Part shown: one piece after another, positions 1 to 10,879 of the stretch
How positions within the stretch are numbered: the first letter of the stretch is position 1
How the letters are laid out: each line of letters begins with the position of its first letter
Origin: Heligmosomoides polygyrus polygyrus
Taxonomy: Eukaryota; Nematoda; Chromadorea; Rhabditida; Heligmosomidae
Reading direction: 5' to 3'
Length of the DNA stretch: 64,000 nt
NCBI GenBank assembly: GCA_947396885.1
Contig: OX377205.1
Span: 78,712,969-78,776,968 of the forward strand
The notes under the pieces: model-generated
The model's input: only the letters and a program-made list of their open reading frames with translations
Databases searched by the model: none
Told to the model about the DNA's origin: nothing
Position numbers and translations under genes: made by a program

Positions 1-1800
1 GAAGCATTACAGCACGGCTGAAGTGTGAGCATCCCGTCTACCCGGTCTTGTATGTTCTTATCAAGACCCACAAGTTCCCACCAGGTGGTGCCCTTAGCGA
101 CCCTTCGCTGTATAAGGTTAGGCCTATCATAAGTGGCATTGGTGGTCCTGCAGACCGTATATCTTGGCTGCTGAACTTGGCTCTTACGCAGCTACTACGG
201 TTCATTCCAGCTCACCTTCCTAACACCAGCGCCCTTTTGGATAAGCTCCGGGAGACTAATGTACAGGATATCTGCGTGATGGAGTCGTTTGACGTCACGT
301 CATTGTACAAAAATATCTCCAAAGGCTATGTCATGCAAGCGGTACACGAGGTCCTTGTTGAGCATGAGGTCCAGCTGCCCCTTTTTGGACTCAACATTGT
401 CCAAATAATGGTGCTCATAGACGAGTGCCTTCAGTGCAACATATTCAAGTGGTCCAAACAGTACTACAGGCAGGTTAGAAGCCTAGCTATGGGTCAACGC
501 TTGGCTCCGGTGCTAGCTATAGCGCACATGTCAAAAATAGAGAGACCCGGGGTGGAACGCCGACCTTTGCTGTATTGTCGAAATAAGATGACTGTCTCAT
601 CGTATGTCCCACGCAGAGCGAAATAGATGCCTGCTTTGAGTTGCTTAACCATCAGGCTGAGCATATTAAGCTCACAAGGGAAAGCCGACAAGTCACTGGT
701 TGCCGTTCCTCAACGTGAAAATTCGTCTCTCTAGGAACACCTTCCAAACTAGGTGGTACCGGAAGCCCAGCAACAAGAACATCATTGTCCGGAATATGTT
801 CCAAACAGCTGCTCTGGTGTCCTCGAATAGCAAGTTCAAGTCCTCATCTAGGGAAATCGCATCTCGCATTGCCTTATCCAACGGGTATGTGCCCAAAGGT
901 CGTCAACCACGGGCACCAGCACGCATACACAGGGCACAATTGCATGGTCAAATTGCCTTCACGGTACCTTTTATCTCGGACGCTCTCAGTGCTCAAGTAC
1001 GGGAATGCGTTCGTAAGGCTGACCTGGGTGACGTCGTTAGAATCGTTGAGGTGCCCCGGTTAATCTCAAGGCGCAACTGGTGTGGAACCGCCTTTATGAC
1101 TGCGGTTGTGAAACGCCCTTCTGCGTGGTCTGCCCATTCGGCAGGGAAGGCGACTGTAGGGTTTCAGGAACAGTATACCTCATAACTTGCATTGAATGCA
1201 AGGGGAGGAATACGTTGGTGAAACGGGCAGACCACTTTGGGTAAGGGTGAAGGAGCATGTGGACGGGCTCAACAGGTGCAAAGTCAGCACACCCTTGGGG
1301 GAGCACAGGCTGCGAAGTCATAGTGGCGCAGTGGTTGGAGTGGCGGTAACGATCCTGGCTTGCGAGGAGGACATCGCAGCGCGCAAGGCCTTGGAGGCGC
1401 TGTGGATTGCATTCAAGAACCCGCAATCAATAGGAAGGAGGAACCGGTGGCCATAACCCAGGAGTTGGCTCCATTTGCCGATCTCTGTGGGCTTGACCCC
1501 GGGGGGCGCGCCAACCGGAAGGTCGCTGAGGGGCTGACTCGAAGGGAGGACCTCATTCACCCACATTTATCTCTATCTGAAGGGTGACTCCACAGCCTTC
1601 GGCTGTTTAGATAAGGTCAGTTGCGCTGTCCTCCTCGCGGTTCGTCTCTTTCTCCCTTTAGCTTTTGAGATGCCTGAAACTTGAAATGACTCTTGGACGG
1701 GTAATTTCTCTCACTCCCCTTGTCTTTTCCAGGCTCTGAAGAAGGCGGTTACGCCGAAACGTAAGCCGAATAAACATTCGATATCAATCTTGGCACGACA
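1..1800 (+). pseudogene. Penelope-like retroelement (RT + GIY-YIG endonuclease), decayed, 5' end outside window
   Basis: Remnant of a Penelope-like element, whose protein joins a telomerase-related reverse transcriptase to a C-terminal GIY-YIG endonuclease. Visible pieces in order: KTHK and RPIISG blocks at about 60-150, palm motif FDVTSLYKNI (288-317), SLAMGQRLAP block (481-510), a damaged catalytic site near 585-594 where only DDC survives after a stop, thumb-like FLNVKIRL near 700, a Cys-rich linker (YDCGCETPFCVVCPFG, near 1095-1142), then TVYLITCIEC and, after a frameshift, YVGETGRPLWVRVKEH (1211-1258) of the GIY-YIG domain. A C-terminal NRKEEPVAITQELAP block follows. At least four frame changes and one stop show it is dead. 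The 3' end carries a hammerhead-like fold (1732-1767). Order and motifs are diagnostic of the family; the exact clade cannot be told from reading. Confidence 0.88.
1732..1767 (+). ncRNA. Hammerhead-ribozyme-like fold at the Penelope 3' end
   Basis: A 36-nt segment with hammerhead parts in the right order: GGCT (1732-1735), core CTGAAGA (1736-1742), stem II GGCG/CGCC closed by GTTA (1744-1755), GAAAC (1756-1760), GTA (1761-1763), and AGCC (1764-1767), which pairs with the first GGCT as stem I. Hammerhead motifs are known in Penelope-like elements, where they are thought to process the RNA. Two deviations weaken the case: an extra A at 1743 before stem II, and practically no stem III. Fold is seen; self-cleavage is inferred. 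Confidence 0.6.
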
Positions 1801-1920
1801 GCTCGACGACTACCTGTCATACTGTTCTAAGACATGCCAAGATCCAAGGACAGTCGCACATGGAATAGCCACCGCCTTCTTTGCAGCTTTCCTCGCCGGT
1901 TGCTCAGTTGTTATTTTCGG

Positions 1921-2406
1921 CAGAAATCAGCATAAGCCAACAAACACGACGTAAATTCTTATAGAGCAAGACATTCTCTACCGAACGACATATAACGACA
2001 TCAAGGAAAATAGCCTTACCACAGAGGAGCTGTCGGTAAAAATAAATCTCCTTCGGACGTCCCAATTTGATTACCTAAAAATCAATAAACAAATGAGTAA
2101 ATAGAACCAACACGTATTCTTGTAGTACAGAATATTGTCTTCCAAACGCTATAAAAAACTGCGCAAAAGATTCCAAACCCAAGCGGAGAGAACAAGTGCG
2201 CAAATGGCTACTTTTTCACATTTTCACTTTTCACTTTAACGACCTAAAAATTGGCAAAATTCAGGATGAAAAAAGAAAAGCAATTCATGATTTGATAGAG
2301 CAAATCATTGTCTTTCGAAAGCTTTATAGCGTTATGCAAGAGACCGCCGGCGAAATCCGCAAAGAATCGTGGGAAAAAAACGGCGAGAACTTATGGGCCA
2401 ACCCAA
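1921..2406. mobile_element. Half copy of the 59.5-kb foldback element
   Basis: This stretch matches the right arm of the foldback transposon at 59497-60551 over nearly its whole length (shared landmarks: GAAATCAGCAT, GAGCAAGACATTCTC, GGACGTC, CACTTTTCACTTTAACGACC, GACCGCCGGCGAAATCCGC). It ends in the same terminal sequence, slightly mutated (ACTTATGGGCCAACCCAA), next to TA. The left arm is absent, so the palindromic partner was lost or never inserted here. No coding capacity. Confidence 0.75.
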
Positions 2407-2555
2407 TAAATTATTATATCATCCAATGTTTTGCGAATATCGATGCATTTTCTCCTTCAGAGCGCGAAGCAGCAACGTTTCCTTGCCATGAAGAACGCCT
2501 AAGAATTTGAGCTCTGTACCTCTTAAATGTTTTGCATGTATGTCTACCGGCTACA

Positions 2556-2723
2556 CAACTTCTTGAGCACATCTTCTGATTCCCGACGCCCTTTGAACAA
2601 CTTCTGGAGCACGCCTTGTTAATTCGGAAGCAGGTTACACAGCTTCTGAGGTACGCCTTCTCAATTTCGACGCCTGGGTGACGTCTACGGCACGCCTTCC
2701 GAATCCCGATGCACGTTGTACAG
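2556..2723. repeat. 42-bp degenerate tandem repeat, 4 units
   Basis: Four units begin at 2556, 2598, 2640 and 2682, exactly 42 bases apart. Each starts CAACTTCT or a variant, followed by GCACGCCTT and a GACGCC-like block. Because 42 is divisible by 3, a minus-strand frame across it reads as a Cys-rich 14-residue repeat (CSRSCSKG, RSCVTC), which is a consequence of the repeat and not evidence of a gene. Confidence 0.75.
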
Positions 2724-3660
2724 CCAAACACCACCCCCCCCCCCACCTCGACCACTGGTCCGGATAAACAGACGCCCATGACAGATTAGCCGCTTATTGT
2801 ATAGAAGGAAAGATCTCTCTAGGATGTCCAGAAGCAGCAAACATTTTCATTTTTCAATGAGCGTGCTCGGGCGCTCTCCCGGCTTCTCGACTTTTTCCGT
2901 TGGAATTCGATTATTTCGAAGAAGTTGTGCTGTCGATCTGCTCAGCACATCATCCGTCCCTGGGGAATCGGGCAATCAGCTCATGATGTTCGGCCTTGAG
3001 TCACACTCATAGCACGCAACTGAGAGCTGCGGCTTCTAAGACTCATTCTGCCGAACTAGTAATTATGAAAACGCAGGGTATCAGCAGCACCACAACGTGG
3101 AGGTGTCTGGCCCGTGAAGTTTGAAGAATTTTTTCCGAAATGTCGCCTAACGCTGAAGCGCGTCACAGTTCTTCGTCGCCGATGTCTTTCCCGTACACAG
3201 TTGAAATGTCATTGCTTTTTAAGCAGATTTGATGATTGCTCACCTCTTCGGCGTATCGAACATGAGGTGTCTGTCTGTACGTGCTGCGTGGTTTTGTCTC
3301 ACTGTGACTTAGGAGTTGTTCCAGAACTCTTGCTTTTTATTATACCTTTATTCCGTTAATACTTTTACTTTTTTGCAGCGATGTATTCTGACCACTGCTT
3401 CCTCTGAGCAAGCTGGTTGCAACATTTCCCCACATGATTTCTGTCCACTAATTTTGACAGGGAAAGTGTCTACAGACCCAGTAGCATTCGTTATTCAGCC
3501 ACTGTCAAGAAGTGGAAGAGCGAAAACAGTGGTGTACGACTTGCTTGCTAGAATACAGATAAGATCATGCTTCATCAATTACAGGTCTCCGGATAAAATA
3601 AATTTATAACTACTCAAAAGTGGCAATTTTCTTAGTTAATTTATTTATCTGTTACAAGGC
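2724..3660. other. No recognisable gene
   Basis: Holds a short poly-C run near 2733-2746 and unassigned AT-rich DNA. No open frame here shows a known domain or a credible exon series. Confidence 0.5.
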
Positions 3661-3700
3661 ACGGATCATAGTCACACGCGGCAAGATAATAACACATGCA

Positions 3701-3713
3701 GTAAGGTAACAAT
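3701..3713. repeat. Target-site duplication of the LINE fragment, left copy
   Basis: GTAAGGTAACAAT, identical to 4214-4226; the two copies bracket the 5'-truncated LINE exactly. Confidence 0.8.
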
Positions 3714-4213
3714 CACCTGTATCACCTGTCGTCCCGTTGATCATCGACTTGCTCGAGCGGGCGCCAGCAGCGTCTCCATTCGTCCCTGTCGCGTGCCAGA
3801 GTGGTCCAATGGATCCTCCTCGCTCGAGGGACACGAAGAGCGTCATATCGGTCGTTCAGGGCTTTCACGAAGAAGTCCAACCAACGCGTTGGTGGGCGTC
3901 CTGGTGTTCTTTTGACGTCCCGCGGAATCCAGTCTGTGACGGCTCTCGTCCAGCGGGTGTCTGCGAATCGCATTACGTGGCCGGCCCACCTAATTTTCGA
4001 CGACTTGGCCCATGCGACAGCGTCTCTGATCTTCGAACGTCGGCGAAGCTCGGAACTCCGGAGACCTTCTCTCACTTGTGTGAGTCGTGTCACTCCGAGC
4101 ATCGTCCTCTCGATTCCACGCTGCGCGACGCTGATCGCGTGTTCATCCTGCCTTCGTATAGCCCAGGTCTCTGAGGCGTATGTTAGGGCAGGAAGAACAG
4201 TGGAGTCGAATAG
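3714..4213 (-). pseudogene. 5'-truncated non-LTR retrotransposon, C-terminal end of the RT protein
   Basis: The minus strand has an uninterrupted frame for the C-terminal region of a LINE reverse-transcriptase protein: TVLPALTYASETWA, then RWAGHVMRF, IPRDVKRTPGRPPTRW and the end RPLEQVDDQRDDR. This is the region after the RT palm in RTE-like and related LINEs; the catalytic part is missing, so this is a dead-on-arrival 5'-truncated copy. It is bounded by a 13-bp direct repeat GTAAGGTAACAAT (3701-3713 and 4214-4226), and the 3' end shows a short ACAGGTGAT repeat tail. The open frame and clean duplication indicate a recent insertion. Confidence 0.85.
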
Positions 4214-4226
4214 GTAAGGTAACAAT
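4214..4226. repeat. Target-site duplication of the LINE fragment, right copy
   Basis: Identical to 3701-3713. Joining the outer flanks restores a plausible empty site. Confidence 0.8.
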
Positions 4227-4300
4227 AACACATTAAAATTAGATTTAAGGGGATGGGTGACTGAGCAACGAAAAAACAAAACGAGACAAGCCTAACGAAA

Positions 4301-4594
4301 GGATGAAGGGATAAAGGACGGCGTTACTCAATCCCTTCTGGGATGCGCCAGCGCATTTTACTTCTACGGGATGTCGTGTAGGCGATTTGAATGCGTATTT
4401 GGCCATTCAATGACTTGCGGTGGCCAGCCGATGAACAAGTCGCGCTCTATCCTTCTCAGACAAGTCTGGTACAAATTCACCGGCCCCGGAGGGATGGAAG
4501 GCTTGCTTGGCCTGGTCGGGAAATCCGAACCAGGAACCTGATATCGGGTGCACGCGACAGCCGGCGTCTCCTCCGACTGCGCTACACGCGCCCC
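4301..4594 (-). mobile_element. tRNA-derived SINE (family 1), full length with 12-bp target duplication
   Basis: A roughly 290-bp SINE. Its head, read on the minus strand, has an RNA polymerase III A box (TAGCGCAGTCGG type) and, about 45 bases further, a B box (GGTTCGGATTTCC type). The body has conserved blocks CAGACTTGTCTG, CGGCTGGCCACCGCAAGTCA and CACGACATCCCGTAGAAGTA, and the 3' end is ACGCCGTCCTTTATCC. A 12-bp direct repeat AGCCTAACGAAA (4289-4300 and 4595-4606) flanks it, proving insertion by target-primed reverse transcription. This copy and the one at 8218 define the family. Confidence 0.88.
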
Positions 4595-4619
4595 AGCCTA
4601 ACGAAACTTTAACATAATT

Positions 4620-7600
4620 AGACGTTTGAAAGAAGACAGAGACATGTTAACCATGTTCTCATTCTTAGAAAGTAGGGTGTTGAGCTCCCTGATGCTCCTA
4701 TAAATGAGGAAACGACTTCACTTTCGAACTTTCGGATTTGCAGATAGAGTCTAAGATGCCCTTTTCTGTCAGTTGTCAAAGGGGCACAAAAAAACTCGAC
4801 TGGGTCAACGGAAAGCCTTTCTGTCAGAACTTTGATCAACATAATTAAATCTGCTCTTTTTCGTCTAATCTGAATGCTAGACAAACCGAGCATGTTAGCG
4901 CTGTCAGACCCACTCCTCGGAATATTGTCATAACTCAGACCACGACATTTCAGAAAAATCTTACTGGTGAATTTTGAACATTTTCAGCTTTATGTCTTTC
5001 TTTTGACAGGGACTGAATACGGAATCACCACATTCTACAATGGGGCTTACGTAAGATTTCTCACGAGAGAAGGTTGGTCTTTGGTTTTCAAAACCTTAAA
5101 CAAATCGTAAATCCGGTAGTTAGCCTTCTTCACAAGTGCTTTATAATGCTGTTCAAAGTTAAGGTTCCTGGAAAATGGAACAATGAAAAAAGTGGTGCGC
5201 TAGAAAGTTGTTCTAGAACTGATCCATTGAGCGTGTAGGTTGGAAAGTGACTTTCAGATTTTGACTGTACTACAAGGCAACACAGTTTGTCGTTTCTCAA
5301 AACGTTCGTTAGTAGAAATGTCACCTTAGATCCACCTTGACCTTGTCGGCTTTTCTCCAAGATTTATTTTGAAAGCGACGGAATCAGAAAGGTGAAGAAA
5401 CTCCAAGATGTGTGCAATGAGGCTAACAAAGCCACAGTTGCATAAGCAACGAGTGACTAAGCGGCGCATCCTGGAAGAGAGTACGGAACAAAGGGGAATG
5501 TGGTCCCGATAATCCCCATCACAGATCTACGATTTCTGAAACGTCTTACAGATCCTGCTATTGTTCCTCTTAAATAGTTCTTTGCCATTACCTTCCAGAA
5601 GCTCTCCACTTAGCTCTCTCTTCAGTTTTCACAGCTACTGAAAATTACTCTGCATCTCACATCGCAGTAACGTTTAAACTTCCGCTTTTGGAAGAGTTCG
5701 AAGTAATAATAATGAAAGCTGTTCACAATATGTAAATTGGAATAATATCAGAACAAAATAGGCTCATAATGAGCCTATTTTACACGGACTCTGTAGGTGT
5801 GTAGTCGCGGAGAAGATTTGAAGCTGAACAGCCTTGCCAGTGCCTTTTACATAATACATAGTTGCTGACTTTGATCATGTAGCCTTCACGTAACCTGCGA
5901 AATCATAATTTTTAAGTCAACCGGCGGCATCTTCCAAAAATCTCGTCGACTTTTTTACCACTCTGTAACATAAGATGGAAAGAACTAGGAGGAAAATGTG
6001 AATCACATTAGGAAAAAATTCTTCACATCATCACTTCTTTGAGCTTCTTTGAAGTGCGAGACATCAGATAATTTGTCCCTCTAGGCGTTCAAAGAACAGT
6101 TGTCCTTATATATGCAGCTAGTAATTGGTTTCACGGCGAAATACTCACTTGACTGACAAACCTGGAGAAGATGCTTTGCAACGTTAGTCTTCATCAATCG
6201 ATGTTCTAGAACTCTCTAATCTCTAATCTCTAACATTCTGGAAGTTCTTAAGGCAGGTGTTTCACTGAGCTTTATGTTCACATGTATGTATTGGCTATCA
6301 CAGTAGTGAAGCTCGATGTAGTCGAATCTTTATTGACGACGAAGTCGTTTGGTTGACATTCTAGAAGTGGTTCGCGTTGAAGCCTGGAGCGGCTGTTATA
6401 GGAGCATCTGTGAGCTGCTAGATGGATGCTTAGGGTTGCAGGCGTGACATCTCAGCCGGAAAGCATACGATTCGGGTTCGTGTCCCGCCGAGCGCAGAAG
6501 TTTCGCTCACAACGCAACTCGCAGCTGAACACTGTGAGGTGTTTTCGTTTCACAGAAGGGTTCACACCAGTGAGTAAATAAACAATGAAACGGATAAATA
6601 AAACACAACGGGAAGCAGCAACAGGCGCTCAGACTAGCTCTGCTTTTTTGTAGGTAATTGCTCGCGAGATCGTTGTTTTTACAGAGTGTGACGCTTCACA
6701 AACACTTCCGGCCCATGTAGAGGCTTCCCACCTCAGCTAACCATGGCTGCTTAATAGTCCTCAGTGCTGCTTCTCATTGGATAAGCTCTAGAAAAACCGG
6801 AAGACTACTCGCTGCATTTGCATCTAATACGTCGCCGCCTTCGTTAGATCTTATGAGTAGCGAGCAGGTTCCTGACGTTGTCCACACGAGCTGGTGGAAA
6901 CTATCGAACATCCCCGTAAGGATGAACTTCCATATAATCACGGCATTGTGCTCGGTGACCCTCGCTGCGCATGCACAGCATCTCACCGACGACGTGCTAT
7001 CGACTCATGCAACTCAATTACCCTTTGGTGCCGTCGCTCCCACTTCTAGTGCCCTACACGAATTCCGTGTGTCGACTGGTTCATTCCGGACTTCACGTTA
7101 GGTGCCTACGCGCCATTCAACAGCTCTCTTTTGTCTTGTTGCTCAGCACTGCATACTTTGATATGGAAGCATGACATCCTGAAATCAATAACTTCTCTGG
7201 AAACTGGTAGAACTTCTCAAGGATTTAATGCCTTACCTTTTCTTTTGTCCTTTACAACAAATATTATAATATTTAATCTAGGATTAAGACAGCACTTTGT
7301 CACAGGAGGTCAGGCTAAAGCTTCACCTCGTGTGAAAGCTTTTAGCTACCCTCAGCAGTGATTTGTAGGACTCACATTTCTGAGGTGAATCGACGTGTGA
7401 GTGTCAGAGATTCTGTGGCTTATGTCGATTCGGCAGAAGCTGTTTGGCCAGTCAGGTAAAGGATTTCCCAAACACCTGCCAGGGGGTCGAACCGATTGGG
7501 TACTATAGGATGTCAAAAGGGCATCCGTACGTTCTTAAACGCGTTGACCTCGTTGGCCTCCTTCGAAAAAGACCTGAACGAGCGCTATAACACTTCTGCT

Positions 7601-8206
7601 GTTCTCAAGCGGTGAGAATCTGCTGGGCTACTTTGGCACGTAGGAGTGCAAATGAAGAGGATTGTGGCACTCATCTGAGCAGTGCGGTCGAAGGGAAGAT
7701 GTATGTAAATATATGGAATTGATACAGGTCCTGCATGCTGCCAAATAATGACCTTAAACCTTGGAATTTTCCATCCCACTTAATCTTCGATACATCATTA
7801 GTGCTTCTGAATATATCTTCATATATCCATATAAATAATATATTTTGCTATAGATAGTGCATATCGTTCTAGGTTTCCTTGCTGTGTTCTGAAATCTTAA
7901 GAAGGCGTTAATTGTGCATGCCTTGGTCAATTCTGAACGATTCTTTGCTCAAACACACAGCTTTCTTATCTCCTGGTTATATGAAAAACGAACAGGTTTC
8001 AAACACGAATAGCAGTGTGTACACAAAGGTTCCCAGAAGCGCCAACAGATAGCAAACAACTTGGAACTGCAGTGCGTGGCATGAATAACAACAATAAGGA
8101 TTTGTACTACGTAATCACCTAGTTTCTGCTTAGCGCCAAGTGCATATCTCCATCTCATCCCTTCTTTTACTTATCCATTTCGGCGTTATTTCCATATTTT
8201 CTCTTC
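4620..8206. other. No recognisable gene; one small palindrome
   Basis: About 3.6 kb with no domain-bearing frame. It holds a perfect 27-bp palindrome (5755-5781) and an isolated B-box-like sequence (GGGTTCGTGTCCCG, near 6474-6487) with no matching A box. It may be old repeat or upstream sequence of the channel gene. Confidence 0.5.
5755..5781. repeat. Perfect 13-bp-arm palindrome
   Basis: AAAATAGGCTCAT, a single A, then its exact reverse complement ending in TTTT. No flanking element is recognised. Confidence 0.6.
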
Positions 8207-8217
8207 TATTTTCTACT

Positions 8218-8506
8218 AAGGCGCGTGTAGCGCAGTCGGAGGAGGCGCCGGCTGTCGCGTGCACCCGATACCAGGTTCCTGGTTCGGGTTTCCCGCCCAG
8301 GCCAACCAAGCCTTCCATCCCTCCGGGGTTGGTGAATTGGTACCAGACTTGTCTGGGAAGGATAGAGCGCTGACTTGTTCGTCGGCTGGCCACCGCAAGT
8401 CATTGTATGGCCAAATACGCATTCAAATCGCCTCCACGACATCCCGTAGAAGTAGAATGCGTGGCGCATCCCAAAAAGGGATTGAGTAACGCCGTCCTTT
8501 ATCCTT
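8218..8506 (+). mobile_element. SINE family 1, near-consensus copy
   Basis: Best-preserved copy: A box TAGCGCAGTCGG near 8227-8238, B box GGTTCGGGTTTCC near 8281-8293, all body blocks and the CCTTTATCCTTTA tail. Flanked by an 11-bp direct repeat TATTTTCTACT (8207-8217 and 8507-8517), which fixes both ends. Confidence 0.9.
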
Positions 8507-9333
8507 TATTTTCTACTCCTTCGCCAGTTTTGCAGCTCTGATAGCTTGTTGTTCTGTTTAAGTGGTGCGACGTCCTGCTGTGAAACTGGCCTCAAGGAAC
8601 GCCATCGACTCCATTCACTCAGTCAATCACCCACTCGAATATATGGACGTTGCTTCCGGTGTTTTCTACTGGACGCCGGAAATTACGGCACTTACGTAGT
8701 TATCGCCATCAGCACCCGAGTTGCCACCCGACTTGTGCCGACGTTCGCCTATTTAAACGCTTGCTAGCCAGCAGTTTTCATCTGGAATCTGCTCCGGACC
8801 TACTTGGTGCTTTATGCTTCCAAGTGATCCTTTATTAGGTGGACTGTTCAGGCGAAGGATTCGTTCGCGCTCACCTCCAGTGTTGCTCAACAGTCCGCTT
8901 GTTCATCTCCTACGCAACCTGCTGAGTACTTCGGTAAATATTAAAGCAAAAGCAAGAGATTTAGATGGTTATCTAATGACTAGCTTAAGTTTTACGTTTG
9001 CATGACATATGTTGGAGACAATATGAAAGGCTCGAAACTAAAATCATTGTTTTGTCCTTCCAGGCGTCCGTGTAAAAGTGTTATACAACTTTTTTGCCAT
9101 CTTAACTACTGTAACTTTTTATGGCCCATTCTGAAAAGCTAAAACGAAAGGGCTTTTATATACAGATTAGCTTCCGAGCTCACGTAGCGCATTCTACCAG
9201 TGCGTCACCGTGGTTGTTTCATTGATAGCACAAACTCTGTATATCTTATATTTTCCAACGAATGGTTGCATCCTGGAGCTGCTTTTGTTGTTTGTTGTAT
9301 TGTAGTCTTATCTCACTCCTGTCTTATACAGAT

Positions 9334-9566
9334 GGGCGCGTGATGGGCCCTGTTGGAGGAGGTGCCGGTTGTACCCAATACCAGGTTCCTGGTTCGGATT
9401 TTCCGTCCAGGTCAACCAAACCTTCCGTATGTGGTAAGGATAAGACACTGATTTGCTCATCGGCTGGCCACCTCAAGTCATTGTATGGCCAAAAACGCAC
9501 TCAAACCGCCTCCACGACATCCGAGGAAATAAAATGCGTGACGCTTCCCCCAAGGGATTGAGTAGC
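9334..9566 (+). mobile_element. SINE family 1, internally deleted copy
   Basis: Head with mutated A box, intact CCAGGTTCCTGGTTCGGATT B-box region, then the block around TGGTACCAGACTTG is missing before the body resumes at GTAAGGATAAGACACTG. Ends at AAGGGATTGAGTAGC. A LINE-like TTTATTTATTTATTTATTG tail follows directly. Confidence 0.8.
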
Positions 9567-10563
9567 TGATTTAGATTTATTTATTTATTTATTGCCAATT
9601 CAAACCACACACTATAAGGAGAGAAATTCACAGGAGAAGCAAAATAAATTGGCTACTGAAAGAGAACATGGAATAAAAAAAAGAAAAACAAGAAGAAAAT
9701 AGAGCAAGGGTAGGATTCGTGAATAATTGGTGAAGGTTAGGAATCGCTGAATGCTTTACTGATGCGCATATCGTGCATGTAAAGAAGGAGGCCGTCCGTA
9801 CTTTGCTGAGACAGTTGGAGTGCACTCGGCGATGAGAAAAAGAATACCGCGAGGCGAAAGGCAGAGGGCTTACGATACTACTACCATAGGTGCTAGACTA
9901 GCTGTGACCTATGTGGGGTGGACCTTGTAAGTGTTGAAAGGTAAAAGTTGGTACGCACCCCAGAAGGTTACCCTGATGGAAGGTCATAAGCCCTCACTTG
10001 CTCGCGTTTAAATTGAGAGAAGGTTGGTAGAAGACTATTATCTAATGACTATCTGATGATTATCTAATGACTAGCTCAAGTTTTCTACTTTATACTGTAC
10101 TTATACTTTTATTTTTTTTATACCTACACTTTTTTCTGGCTTGGTAAAACTTTATTCTGGGCAACAGTTTTAATCAAGAACAGAAAAAGGAAAATAAATA
10201 GAAATCCTTGGACAGGAACTGAGAACCCACCTAAAGTGTGTTCGGCTGCGTTATTTTCGGCTCAACAAATGAGCTTACCGACCAAAACAACTTTGTGTTT
10301 CTATAAGGGCTCACAAATCAATCAACAAACGATCAAATTACTTCTCATCTACCACCGATCGCATCCCCCATCTCATGATAGCACCTTTAGTGTCTGGATG
10401 ACTCATGATGAATGGATGGATGAGCGGATGATTATCCATATGACGTATTTCTTGTTGGTACCCTTTTTAGTAGGGAAGAAGACAAGAAATGATTTACGGA
10501 AAATGTGCAAGTAGCCAATTCTTGGGTTCATCTCAAAATAAGCGATGGTTAGAGTGGAATTAC

Positions 10564-10868
10564 GGTCGCGTGGAGCGCAGTCGGAGGAGGCGCGGGCTAT
10601 CGCCTGCACCCGATACCAGGTTCCTGGTTCGGATTTTCCGCCCACGGAGGGATGGAAGGCCAACCAAGCCTTCCATCCTTCCGGGGTCGGTGAATTGGTA
10701 CCAGATTTGTCTGGGAAGGATAGAGCGCTGAGTCGTTCATCGGCTGGCCACAGCAAGTCATTGTATGGCCAAATATGTACGCATTCAACTAGCCTCCACG
10801 ACATCCCGAAGACGTAGAATGCGTGGCGCATCCCAGAGGGGAGTGAATAACGCCAACCTTTATCTTTT
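10564..10868 (+). mobile_element. SINE family 1, copy with a small internal insertion
   Basis: Full head-to-tail copy; A box reads GGAGCGCAGTCGG. Near 10645-10675 the GGAGGGATGGAAGG motif occurs beside its inverted relative CCTTCCATCCTTCCGG, so this copy carries an extra short segment. Flanks AGAGTGGAATT and AGATTGGAATT look like a mutated target duplication. Confidence 0.85.
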
Positions 10869-10879
10869 TTAGATTGGAA

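Noticed and set aside
5755..5781. Palindrome followed by T-run resembling a bacterial rho-independent terminator
   Set aside because: The context is a nematode genome with no gene ending here; no terminator role can be claimed.
6474..6487. Isolated B-box-like motifs at about 6474, 14340 and 49432
   Set aside because: No A box at a suitable distance and no cloverleaf; too short to call tRNA or SINE.
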